This document shows, in pieces, positions 25,782 to 33,614 of a DNA stretch of 36,633 nucleotides. The DNA is taken from the NCBI GenBank assembly GCA_964344035.1, contig CAYFLK010000038.1, positions 1 through 36,633 of the forward strand, written 5' to 3'. Source of the stretch: UBA1014 sp964344035. GTDB taxonomy: Bacteria; SAR324; NAC60-12. Each line of letters starts with the position of its first letter. Positions within the stretch are counted from its first letter, which is position 1. A model generated the notes under the pieces. That model did not search any database. It saw nothing but the letters and a program-made list of their open reading frames with translations, and was not told the DNA's origin. The position numbers were made by a program, and so were the translations under genes.

Positions 25782-27259
25782 TCAGCCCAGCAGCTGCAGA
25801 ATTGCCGCCGGTTTCTGGTTCGCCTGGGCCAGCATCGCCATGCTCGACTCCATCATGATCTGGTTGCGCGTGAACTTGGTCATCTCTTCTGCCATGTCCG
25901 CGTCCCTGATCACCGACTCCGAACTGAGAGTATTCTCATGGGCAATGCGCAAAAAGTTGAGGTTGCTTTCCAGTGTGTTTTTCTGAAACGCACCCATCTG
26001 TCCACGTGTGGAGGCCACTTCTTCAATAGCGCGGTCTATGACGCGCATCGAATCCTGTGCTTTTTGCCCATTCAGCAGGCTGACCTCCGCAAGCGATTTG
26101 AATCCGGATTCATTCTGCACTCCGGAACCCAGGGTGGCGGCTTTAACGCTTTTGAACGATACCGCGGTGCGCTGCCGCACGTTGCTGCCGATCTGGAATT
26201 CCAGTGAGTTCTGCATGAATGTCACCGAGCCGGCGATTCCCCCTTCCGGGGCTTTTTCACCGGTGTAGCGGATCCGTATCCCCTCCGCGACCCCTGCACC
26301 GGGACCGCCGGTTAGAATCTGTCCGCGCCCGGTCGATTCTTCACCGGCGATTTCCCCTTCGACATCCAGTCCGTTCTGGATCCAGTCCGGGACGTTTGCC
26401 TGGGTTGAGAACAATCCCGCTGTGTTTGTCGTCACCTGGAAGCTGTGTTCGCTGCCGTAATTTGTGTGACGCAAAGTAAGCAGTTGCGGNNNNNNNNNNG
26501 CGGTTCAAAACCGTCTGTTTCCCCCGTGTCCTGACGTACCAGCTCAAGGTTTAACCCGGCGTCTTCGATTGCCAGGGCCAACTCGTTCATATTCTGCTCG
26601 ACGTTTGCCCCCGGGACCGAGCGGAAATTCACCGTGCGGCCGCCTTCGGTTACGGTGATCTGCTCGCCTTCGTCGATGATCGCCTGCGTCAACGGAGTTG
26701 TTCCAGTTACTTCGGAACGAGTAGCCGCTTGGGAAATGGTGATCGAGTGGCCGCCCGGACCGGAACTGGACGCCCGTTCATCCGCATCGAGGAATTCGAG
26801 ATTGTCACCGGTGGTGATGCCGTTTCCCGCCCGGCTGCCGTCCAGCAGGAAGTTCTTCCCGTACTGTGTATTTGCCGCAATGCGGTTGATTTCTCCGAGC
26901 ACGTTATCCAGTTCCTGCTGATCCGCCTGGAGCATCGCATCATCGTTTACACCCTGGTTGGCGGCATGCACGGCAAGCTGCCGCGCCTGGATCAGGGAGC
27001 GGCTGACCTCATCCAGCGCCGCCTCGGCAGTTTGCATCAACGAAACGGCCATTTCCGAGTTGTCGATCGCCTGGCGCAACCCGGCGGTCTGAGCGCGCAT
27101 CTGTTCTGAAATCTGCAGCTGGGCCGGACCGTCAATGGCACGGTTTATCTTCAAACCCGATGACAGTTTTTCCAGGTTGCGGTCCTGGATCTTGCTGTTG
27201 TTGACCACATGCCGGTGCGTATTTATGGCAGCGGCATTGGTATTGACTCTGACGCTCAT
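25782..27259 (-). CDS. flagellin (Fla4), interrupted by an assembly gap
   Basis: Filament subunit, paralogue of Fla3. The frame appears split by a run of 10 N at 26490-26499: residues up to '...TDGFEP' are read on one side and '...QLLTLRHTNYGSEH' on the other. Both flanks of the gap carry GCGG. If the Ns and one copy of these four bases are removed, the frame closes as G-F-E-P-Q-L-L-T-L-R-H, exactly where Fla3 has G-F-A-P-Q-N-I-T-L-R-H, and the gene becomes 1464 bases (487 residues), the same length as Fla2 and Fla3. It should be treated as intact. AAAGGAG lies upstream of the ATG. No cysteine occurs in the true frame. Confidence 0.92.
26490..26499. other. assembly gap (10 N)
   Basis: Ten undetermined bases inside Fla4, flanked on both sides by GCGG. 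The length is likely a scaffolding placeholder, not a measured distance. Near-identical flagellin copies would explain why assembly failed here. Confidence 0.95.
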
Positions 27260-27779
27260 AGATTCTCCTTTGTTACGTCATTAACAATTACACACGTCCG
27301 TATCTGTGAACTGCAGTCTTCCTTGCTTCCATGTCTGAAACATCAGAGTTTCAGCCGCCATTCCCTGGACACATGAAACGATTACCCTCCTTTAACAAGG
27401 GCGAAAGCAACAAGCGACAAGGGCCTGGTCCTTAAACCCGGAACCTTGAATCCTGGTACTTGAAAGAAAACCCATCCATCCCTGAGATGGTCCGTCTTCA
27501 CAGAAGCTGACGAGTGTTTAAAAAGAACTGACGAATCATTCATCAAGGCGTAAGGACATCCTTCGACCTCTTCAGGCCCTGACGGAATGATCGCGATTGG
27601 TAAATGCTACGCCTCCTTGGCGGTTACATTCGCCTCCCTGGCTTCCACCTGTGACACCTTGCGGTTCCAACCTTTTCCGTTTTCAAATCCTTCCAGGAAA
27701 ACGGGTGTCCGGTGGCATCCCCCTCCGTGGACACTTGAGTCCGCGGGAGTTCAAGATGGCGGATTATTTCCGTCATCCT

Positions 27780-27809
27780 GAGCGGCGCCGGTAATAACCG
27801 GCGTCGCTC
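27780..27809. repeat. palindrome with GTCATCCTGAGCG-type repeat
   Basis: Arms GAGCGGCGCCGGT and ACCGGCGTCGCTC (12 of 13 paired) with loop AATA, preceded by CGTCATCCT and followed by ACCATGACG, which extend the pairing. The CGTCATCCTGAGCG motif is a common dispersed intergenic repeat. Confidence 0.65.
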
Positions 27810-27907
27810 ACCATGACGGTTGTCCATTCTCAGTCCTCTTCAACCCCGCTGCCGCCTCCCACCGGGTTCGTCCATGATCCCGGTGGAAAACCACGTCATC
27901 ATCATTA

Positions 27908-27929
27908 AACCCACCTGCGGGGACAGGTG
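27908..27929 (-). terminator. possible terminator of Fla5
   Basis: On the - strand, CACCTG - TCCCCG - CAGGTG starts 15 bases after the Fla5 stop and is followed by GGGTTTAA. A short stem with a weak T-tract. Confidence 0.45.
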
Positions 27930-27944
27930 AGTCATGGTCAGCGC

Positions 27945-29414
27945 CTACGGACGGCCGTTCAACAGGGTGAGTACCGCCGTAGGCTGCTGATTCGCTTGGG
28001 CCAGCATCGCGGTATTGGTCTGGACCATGATCTGGTTGCGTGTGTAATTCGTCATTTCCTCTGCCATGTCAGCGTCACGGATGATCGACTCGGCATTGGT
28101 CAGGTTTTCGTGTGCGTTGCGCAGGTAATTGAGATTACTCTCCAAGTTGTTCTTCTGAAATGCTCCCATTTCCCCGCGGAAGGAACTGATTTCCTCGATA
28201 GCGCGGTCAACAACCCGGATTGAATCCTGTGCCTTCTTGGCGTTGGTTACGTCGACGTCATAAAGCGAATGGAAACCGGACTGGTTTGAAACTCCAACCC
28301 CGAGCCTTTTGGAGTTGATGCTTTTCAAGGAAAAAGAAGTGGTCTGCTCGGGATTGGCGCCGATTTGAAAAACCAGGGAATTCTGAGCAACAGTTACCGT
28401 TCCCGCGATCGCGCCTTCAGGCGCGTTTGCTCCGGTGAAACGGACCTGCAGTCCGGAAACCTTGGTGGGCAGGCTGCCCGTCAGAACTTGCCCCTCACCA
28501 AGCGCCATTTCACCGCCGATGGTACCTTGTACGTCCACACCGTTATGAACGGTGACAGGAACGTTTGCCGCATCCGAAAGCACACCGGGAGTGGTGCTGG
28601 CGACCTGGAAAGTGTGTCTGCTGCCGTATTCCTTGTGACGGAACACCAGCATCTGGGGCTCATTCGGCGCTGTCGCCGTTCCCGGTTCCCTCAGCATTTC
28701 GATGTTCAATCCTGAAGCAAGCAGTTTCTTCTGCAGCTTGTTCATGGTGGTTTCGACCGTGTCCCCGTCTTCGGTAATGAAATTCAGCGTCTTGCCTCCT
28801 TCAACCAGCGTGATCTGTTCCCCTTGTTCAATTAGCGCCGTAGTCAGCGGGACTGCGCCTTCGAAAATAGAACGGGATGCCGCTTTGTTTATGACCACCT
28901 CATAGCCTCCTACAGGCGAAGTTTTCGTTCTATCCGTTGCGGTAACAAATTCCAGGTTGTCTCCAACAGTGATCCCATTGGCTCCCATGCTGCCATCCAA
29001 AATCGCTTTCTTTCCGTAGTTGGAAATTTTTGAAATGCGATCGATGGTTTGCAGGATGTTGCTGATTTCCTCCTGGTTGGCCTCAAGCATGAATTCGTCG
29101 TTGACTCCTTCATTTGCCGAAGCAACCGCAAGCTGCCTGAGATTGATCAGCGCACGACTGACTTCATCCAGTGCTCCTTCCGCTGTCTGCATCATGCTGA
29201 TTCCTGTTTCCGAGTTGTCGATCGCCTGCCTCAGTCCGGTTACCTGTGACCTCAGCCTCTCCGAAATGATCAGCCCCGAGGGAGAATCCGCCCCGCGGTT
29301 GATCTTCAGTCCCGTGGACAATCTTTCCAGGTTCCTGTCCTGGACCTTGGTGTTCTGTATCAGGTTGCGATGTGAATTGATCGCACTGATATTATGGTTG
29401 ATTCTTAACGACAT
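27945..29414 (-). CDS. flagellin (Fla5)
   Basis: Filament subunit of 489 residues. The frame stays open 26 codons further upstream, but the ATG at 29414 is preceded by AAGGAG at good spacing and gives the normal flagellin start 'MSLRINHNISAINSHRN'. D0/D1 are complete ('GADSPSGLIISERLRSQ' and 'IIRDADMAEEMTNYTRNQIM'), and the central part has 'GVDVQGTIGGEMALGEGQVLTG'. It has no cysteine. It is clearly more distant from Fla1-Fla4 than they are from each other, and ends with a short 'NGRP' extension. It is 685 bases upstream of Fla4 and probably has its own transcript. Confidence 0.95.
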   Translation of the reverse strand: MSLRINHNISAINSHRNLIQNTKVQDRNLERLSTGLKINRGADSPSGLIISERLRSQVTGLRQAIDNSETGISMMQTAEGALDEVSRALINLRQLAVASANEGVNDEFMLEANQEEISNILQTIDRISKISNYGKKAILDGSMGANGITVGDNLEFVTATDRTKTSPVGGYEVVINKAASRSIFEGAVPLTTALIEQGEQITLVEGGKTLNFITEDGDTVETTMNKLQKKLLASGLNIEMLREPGTATAPNEPQMLVFRHKEYGSRHTFQVASTTPGVLSDAANVPVTVHNGVDVQGTIGGEMALGEGQVLTGSLPTKVSGLQVRFTGANAPEGAIAGTVTVAQNSLVFQIGANPEQTTSFSLKSINSKRLGVGVSNQSGFHSLYDVDVTNAKKAQDSIRVVDRAIEEISSFRGEMGAFQKNNLESNLNYLRNAHENLTNAESIIRDADMAEEMTNYTRNQIMVQTNTAMLAQANQQPTAVLTLLNGRP

Positions 29415-29716
29415 GCTGTCTCCTTGTGTGGGTTCAATGATTGATGAACGTGACAAAGGTTGTGAGCTATGGACATCCATGCCCCGGCTCACAGCCTGAT
29501 TCCCTCAACGAGGGTTGGGGCTCAAGGGGGCCCTAATCCCCTCTTGCCCAGGCAACGCCCGTGGCGTTCGGAATTCCCGGAACGCGGCTGCGTTGTCTAA
29601 AATAAATATTATTTTTTAGACGCTTTATTTAAAATTCAGTTCTTTTCAGTTTTCAACCCGTCCGGAACCAGTGGATCCCCATCCACCGCGAAAACTCCGG
29701 AAGTTTCATCGGGTGG
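29415..29716. other. spacer between Fla5 and Fla6
   Basis: 302 bases without a gene. It contains the AT-rich inverted repeat at 29595-29621 and, close to the Fla6 stop, a nested hairpin GTGGAT - CCCC - ATCCAC (29671-29686) inside TCCGGA arms, which may end the Fla6 message. Confidence 0.5.
29595..29621. repeat. AT-rich inverted repeat upstream of Fla5
   Basis: GTCTAAAA and TTTTAGAC separated by 11 bases, about 180-207 bases before the Fla5 start. There is no T-run after the stem in either direction, so it is not a standard terminator. It could be an operator or a repeat remnant. Confidence 0.5.
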
Positions 29717-31147
29717 TCATTTAAGCAGCGTGTGTACCGTCTGGGGACTCTGATAAGCCTGTGCAAGCGTTGACTTCCCGGTATCACGTATGATCTGATC
29801 CCGGGTGAATTCCGCCATCACCCTGGCTTCCCCGCCATCATCGGGAAAAGCTGCTGAAGGCATCCTCTTTTCGTGTTCGTCTTTCAACCGGTGGAGGTGT
29901 TCTTTCAGGTTTTCCCGGTTGAAGAGTTCCACCTTACAGCGCACATCCTTGACCTCTTTGAGCGCTTTTTCAGTAAGCAGCAGCGCATCCTTCGCCTGTT
30001 TCATGTTGAGCAGGTTGACCTCTTTCAGCGATTGGAAACCGGAAGCATTTTCAATGTCCCTACCCAGACATTGCGCATGCATGTTTCTCAGTCCCAGGCG
30101 TATCACGGAAGGTCCTGAAAGGCCTGTTTCAAATCTGAAAGCGTTCTGAAAAACCGACAGTCTTCCCGCTTCGAAAGGTTTATTGACTTCATGCTCTCCC
30201 GTGTATTTAATTTTCAATCCTCTGATTTTTTCTGAATCCTTGTTTCCCATGAGTAACTGACCTTTGCCGGTGCAGGGTTCCCCCTCGATGAAGCCCGCAA
30301 CATCTCGTCCGGGACACGCCGGCATCATTCTTCCGCTTTCCCGGGAAAGCACCCCGGGTGAGAGACTTGCCGCCCCGAACTTGTACTGGCTGCCATACTG
30401 CTTGTGCCTGAGATGCAGCATTGATTGCCCGTTGGGCACGACATCCAGGGGCATGCGTTTATCGCGAAGCCCTTCACGCAAACGGTCGCAGACCGCACGC
30501 GGACTTTCTCCCCTACGGGTGGTGAAGCGCAGCTGTGAGAGACCCTCCTGCAGGAGCAATTGTTCACCGCGGTCTATCACATCCTGCGTCAGCGCCCGCG
30601 TGCCCCTTATTTCGCAGCGCTTGGCTGTCTGGTGAATCACGACCGGGTAGCCTCTGACAGAGGAGCCGGGAATATTATCACCGAATTCGATCAACTCTAA
30701 ATCGGCGCCGCTGGCAATCCCACGGATATCGTGAGTGCCGTCCAGTAATTTTTCTTCTCCATAACGTGTGCGTTCAGCAATTTCATCTATGCTGTCGAGC
30801 ATCTTCTCCAATTCCTGCTGATCCGCTTCCCGCAATGAGCGGTTGTGTTTCTCTTCCTGTGCCGCAAATGCTAACAATTCACGCATTTCCTCCAAATGGT
30901 CTTCCAATTCGGACAGTGCGATTTCAGCTGTCTGCACCATCGAAACATCAGATTCGGCAACGGTGATTTCGTGAAAAAGCCCGTTGTCATGCATCTTTTC
31001 CGTGTGCATCCACACGGAATCGGCAAAAGACTGTTTGCTCCCGAACTCCTGCGAATGCGGGTGCTTTTTCTTTTTCCGTGATTTCGGATCACTGAATCCA
31101 TTCTGATTCATTGCTCCTAATCCCGCTTGTATACTGCTGATTGACAT
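29717..31147 (-). CDS. divergent cysteine-containing flagellin-like protein (Fla6)
   Basis: A 476-residue open frame with AGAGGA five bases before its ATG, flanked by true flagellins. Homology is plain from about residue 65 ('VSMVQTAEIALSELE', 'READQQELEKMLDSIDEIAERTRYGEEKLLDG' in parts), through the centre ('LHLRHKQYGSQYKF', 'GRDVAGFIEGEPCTGKGQLLMG'), to the C-terminus ('MAEFTRDQIIRDTGKSTLAQAYQSPQTVHTLLK' in parts). The N-terminal D0/D1 is rewritten: the ISEQ(L/M)RAQ signature is gone and a basic run (SRKKKKHPH) appears at 23-31. Six cysteines (178, 220, 278, 292, 360, 404) occur, against none in the six sister genes. Central motifs (GRDVAGFI) are closest to Fla7. It could be a non-filament paralogue, a minor tip or regulatory protein, or a gene drifting after loss of selection. 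The unbroken frame favours retained function. Confidence 0.85.
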   Translation of the reverse strand: MSISSIQAGLGAMNQNGFSDPKSRKKKKHPHSQEFGSKQSFADSVWMHTEKMHDNGLFHEITVAESDVSMVQTAEIALSELEDHLEEMRELLAFAAQEEKHNRSLREADQQELEKMLDSIDEIAERTRYGEEKLLDGTHDIRGIASGADLELIEFGDNIPGSSVRGYPVVIHQTAKRCEIRGTRALTQDVIDRGEQLLLQEGLSQLRFTTRRGESPRAVCDRLREGLRDKRMPLDVVPNGQSMLHLRHKQYGSQYKFGAASLSPGVLSRESGRMMPACPGRDVAGFIEGEPCTGKGQLLMGNKDSEKIRGLKIKYTGEHEVNKPFEAGRLSVFQNAFRFETGLSGPSVIRLGLRNMHAQCLGRDIENASGFQSLKEVNLLNMKQAKDALLLTEKALKEVKDVRCKVELFNRENLKEHLHRLKDEHEKRMPSAAFPDDGGEARVMAEFTRDQIIRDTGKSTLAQAYQSPQTVHTLLK

Positions 31148-31193
31148 GCTTCCTCTATGGTCAAGGGGTGCTCAAAGGCAATCCTCATTCTTT

Positions 31194-31209
31194 GGCAACG
31201 ATCAGCCCG
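31194..31209 (-). promoter_or_regulatory. weak sigma54-like site upstream of Fla6
   Basis: On the - strand CGGGCTGATCGTTGCC has GG and GC ten bases apart and TTGC at the -12 side, about 48 bases before the Fla6 ATG. The -24 half matches the TGGCAC consensus poorly. No equivalent site was found upstream of the other six flagellins. Confidence 0.22.
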
Positions 31210-31247
31210 AGGCTGGAATCGTTTTTCATTAAAATAATATTTTTACT

Positions 31248-31284
31248 AAATATTTGGTTCAGTCTTTGGTCCTGTAAATATTTG
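31248..31284. repeat. paired AAATATTTG elements upstream of Fla6
   Basis: TAAATATTTGG at 31247-31257 and TAAATATTTGA at 31275-31285, 28 bases apart, each itself palindromic (AAATATTT). They lie 100-140 bases before the Fla6 start and could be a pair of operator sites or simply AT-rich promoter DNA. Confidence 0.4.
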
Positions 31285-31849
31285 ATCATAATCCTCCGGT
31301 TTTGTTTCGAAAAGGATTTAACTCCCCTGCCGTACCTTTCAACCCTTCCTGTCCGCAGGCTGAACCTGCGTCTCCATCTTCGGAAGGTCCGCTGAATACT
31401 ACACACTGCCTCCAGGCATCATTTGAAGGAACCTGGGACATGGTGAATTATATCACTGGAGATTTTGATGCATTTTGAAACTCAATCTGGATTGAATCCG
31501 CACCTATGCACTCGAGCAGTGAACACTGAGTTTTATGCTTGTGTCATCTTCAAAGAGAAGGATCCGCAAACAGAATCCGGAGCATTCCTCCACTTATGAA
31601 TACGGATTAATTTCCAATGCCAGATTATCAATTCCGGGTCTGGAGCGGGGTTACCTTATCGGCTCACAGAGACGGATCGGAACATTTCCCGATTCCGAAC
31701 TCGATGACAACTGCTCCATTCAACCGGCATCTAAACAACTTTTCCGATCGATACGGGCCGTCCGCTGTTTTCGCACTTGTGAACAGCTGCTGCCTTCACC
31801 TCGCTGTACCCGGTGTCCCGGAATGCATACTTGATTGTCGAAGAACCTT

Positions 31850-31872
31850 CCGTACGGCGGTCCGCCGTACGG
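31850..31872. repeat. 11-bp perfect palindrome downstream of Fla7
   Basis: CCGTACGGCGG, one T, CCGCCGTACGG. A very stable structure 10 bases beyond the Fla7 terminator, possibly a backup terminator or a dispersed repeat. Confidence 0.6.
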
Positions 31873-31882
31873 GAATGATTTG

Positions 31883-31907
31883 AAAAACCGCTGATTTTAC
31901 TCAGCGG
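31883..31907 (-). terminator. rho-independent terminator of Fla7
   Basis: On the - strand CCGCTGA - GTAAAA - TCAGCGG is followed by TTTTT, 100 bases after the Fla7 stop. Classic form; it implies that Fla7 is not cotranscribed with Fla6. Confidence 0.75.
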
Positions 31908-32006
31908 GCTTGCAAAGCATCCCCGGTTGAGACCTCCCTGCCTTCCGGACCTTCAAGGCCCTCCGCGGGACCGATGAAGACCGGAAGGGTAGGGGTGTTG
32001 CCCGGC

Positions 32007-33614
32007 TTACTGGGTAGCGCTGCCCAGCAGTTGCAGGACAGATTTCGGGATCTGGTTGGCCTGTGCGGCCATCGCCGTCCCGGAAGCGAGCAGGATTTGG
32101 TTCTTGGTGAAATCGCTCATCTCGGAAGCCATGTCTGTATCGCGCAGCACAGACTCCGCTTGAGTGAGGTTTTCACTGGCAACCCGCAAACTTCGCAGGT
32201 TGGCTTCAAGCGCGTTTTTCTGGAATGAACCCATATTTGCGCGCAGTTCGCTCACTTCCGCAATGGCGCCGTCGATCATGTTGATCGCGTCCTGTGAACC
32301 GGTTGAAGTGGTGACGTCTAAATCAGCCAGGCTGTGGAACTGACTGTCGTTTTCCACTCCCCTTGCGAGCTTGTCGCTACGCAGGTCGTTGAGGGAGAAA
32401 GCAACGGTTTGCTGATAATTGGAACCGACCTGGTAGATGACGGAGTTCTGGGCCACGTGCGCGTAACCGTCTACATCGTCTCCCACCAGTTCATCGTTGC
32501 TTTGCTGAATGAGCTGCTGACCAATGGTGCGCCCCATCTCGTCCTTGATATCAACCACCTGTTTTGAAAGCACCTTGTCATATTGGATGACCAGTCCTTC
32601 CGCGGGTGTTCCTTTCCCACCGTGAAGGAATTGACCATCACCAATGCCCACATCTCCGCCGATGAACCCGGCAACATCCCGACCTCCGGAAGACAGCTGT
32701 GCCTCGTTTGCGGCTGCTCCCAGGACACCGGCGTGAGTGGTGGTGGCGCTGAAAGTCGGTTTGCTGCCAAAGAGTTTGTGGCGAACATTCAACATGCCGA
32801 TATCATCAATGAATACGTCCACCTTGAGTCCGTTTGCCTGGGCTTTTTCATGGAGTTTCCGCGCAACCAGATTTCTCAATGTGTCTTCAACATCCTCCTT
32901 TGAGAAAATCTCGGGAGAGCGGCGGAGGTTGTTCAGGATCTGAGAGACATTTTTATCCAGCGTCTCGTCATGCTTCGTGTTTAGTTTTGCCACCCGACCG
33001 CCTTCGTTGATCACGAAAGTAATGCCTTGTTCCATGTCATTGACAGTGATGTTGCGGCTGCCCACGATGAACGGACGCGTGGCCACCTGCTGGATGTCCA
33101 CTTCATAACCGGTCTTGGTCGGAGCTTCATTGGTCTGGGCCGATGCGGATACGAAACGGAGCCCTTCTCCGACCACCACTCCGGTTGCCTGATTGCTGCC
33201 GTCAAACAGGGTGCGGGTGCCGAACTGAGTGTTGGCCGCAATTCGATCCAGTGTGCCGAGCAGGTTCTCGATCTCCCCCTGATCCGCTTCCAGCATTTTC
33301 GCGTCGTTCGCCCCTTGGTTGGCAGCATGCAGCGCCAGCTGACGCATGTTTATCAGGATGGAACTGACCTCGTTCAAGGCCCCTTCCGCCGTCTGCACCA
33401 TCGAAATCGAAGTTTCCGAGTTCCGGATCGCCTGGTTCAAACCGGCGACTTGGGCACGCATCTGTTCTGAAATCATCAGGTCAGCGGGGCCATCCGCTCC
33501 TGAATTGATCCGCAACCCCGATGAGAGACGCTGCAGATTCTTGTCCGTGGCCCTGGACGTGTTGCCCAGATGCCGTAACGCTGTCATTGATCCGATATTA
33601 TGATTGACACGCAT
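32007..33614 (-). CDS. flagellin (Fla7), enlarged central domain
   Basis: Filament subunit of 535 residues, about 50 longer than the others. D0/D1 are complete ('MRVNHNIGSMTALRHLGN', 'SGADGPADLMISEQMRAQ', and a C-terminal 'ESVLRDTDMASEMSDFTKNQIL' part). The centre has two extra stretches: an alpha-helical, charged one after 'FVINEGGRVAKLNTK' ('SPEIFSKEDVEDTLRNLVAR'), and one after 'GLVIQYDKVL' ('DIKDEMGRTIGQQLIQQ'). The common 'GRDVAGFIGGDVGIGDGQ' motif is kept and no cysteine is present. AAGGAGG lies five bases before the ATG. It has its own terminator and long spacers on both sides, so is probably independently expressed. It is the most distant of the filament-type copies. Confidence 0.95.
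   Translation of the reverse strand: MRVNHNIGSMTALRHLGNTSRATDKNLQRLSSGLRINSGADGPADLMISEQMRAQVAGLNQAIRNSETSISMVQTAEGALNEVSSILINMRQLALHAANQGANDAKMLEADQGEIENLLGTLDRIAANTQFGTRTLFDGSNQATGVVVGEGLRFVSASAQTNEAPTKTGYEVDIQQVATRPFIVGSRNITVNDMEQGITFVINEGGRVAKLNTKHDETLDKNVSQILNNLRRSPEIFSKEDVEDTLRNLVARKLHEKAQANGLKVDVFIDDIGMLNVRHKLFGSKPTFSATTTHAGVLGAAANEAQLSSGGRDVAGFIGGDVGIGDGQFLHGGKGTPAEGLVIQYDKVLSKQVVDIKDEMGRTIGQQLIQQSNDELVGDDVDGYAHVAQNSVIYQVGSNYQQTVAFSLNDLRSDKLARGVENDSQFHSLADLDVTTSTGSQDAINMIDGAIAEVSELRANMGSFQKNALEANLRSLRVASENLTQAESVLRDTDMASEMSDFTKNQILLASGTAMAAQANQIPKSVLQLLGSATQ

Larger units (their letters stand above)
27260..27944. other. spacer between Fla4 and Fla5
   Basis: No convincing gene. It should contain the Fla4 promoter on the - strand, but none was recognised. 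It contains the hairpin repeat at 27780-27809 and, near 27912-27929, the likely Fla5 terminator. Short Pro/Ser-rich frames here have no coding signature. Confidence 0.5.
31148..32006. other. spacer between Fla6 and Fla7
   Basis: 859 bases without a convincing gene. The Fla6-proximal part (31225-31300) is AT-rich with two AAATATTTG copies. The far part holds a palindrome and the Fla7 terminator. Two overlapping frames of about 90-100 codons at 31535-31883 have no ribosome binding site or recognisable motif. Confidence 0.5.

Noticed and set aside
31670..31720. Resemblance to the 5S rRNA core (CCCGATTCCGAACTCG)
   Set aside because: Only about 15 bases match. The flanking helices and the closing stem of 5S rRNA are absent, so it is not a 5S gene.
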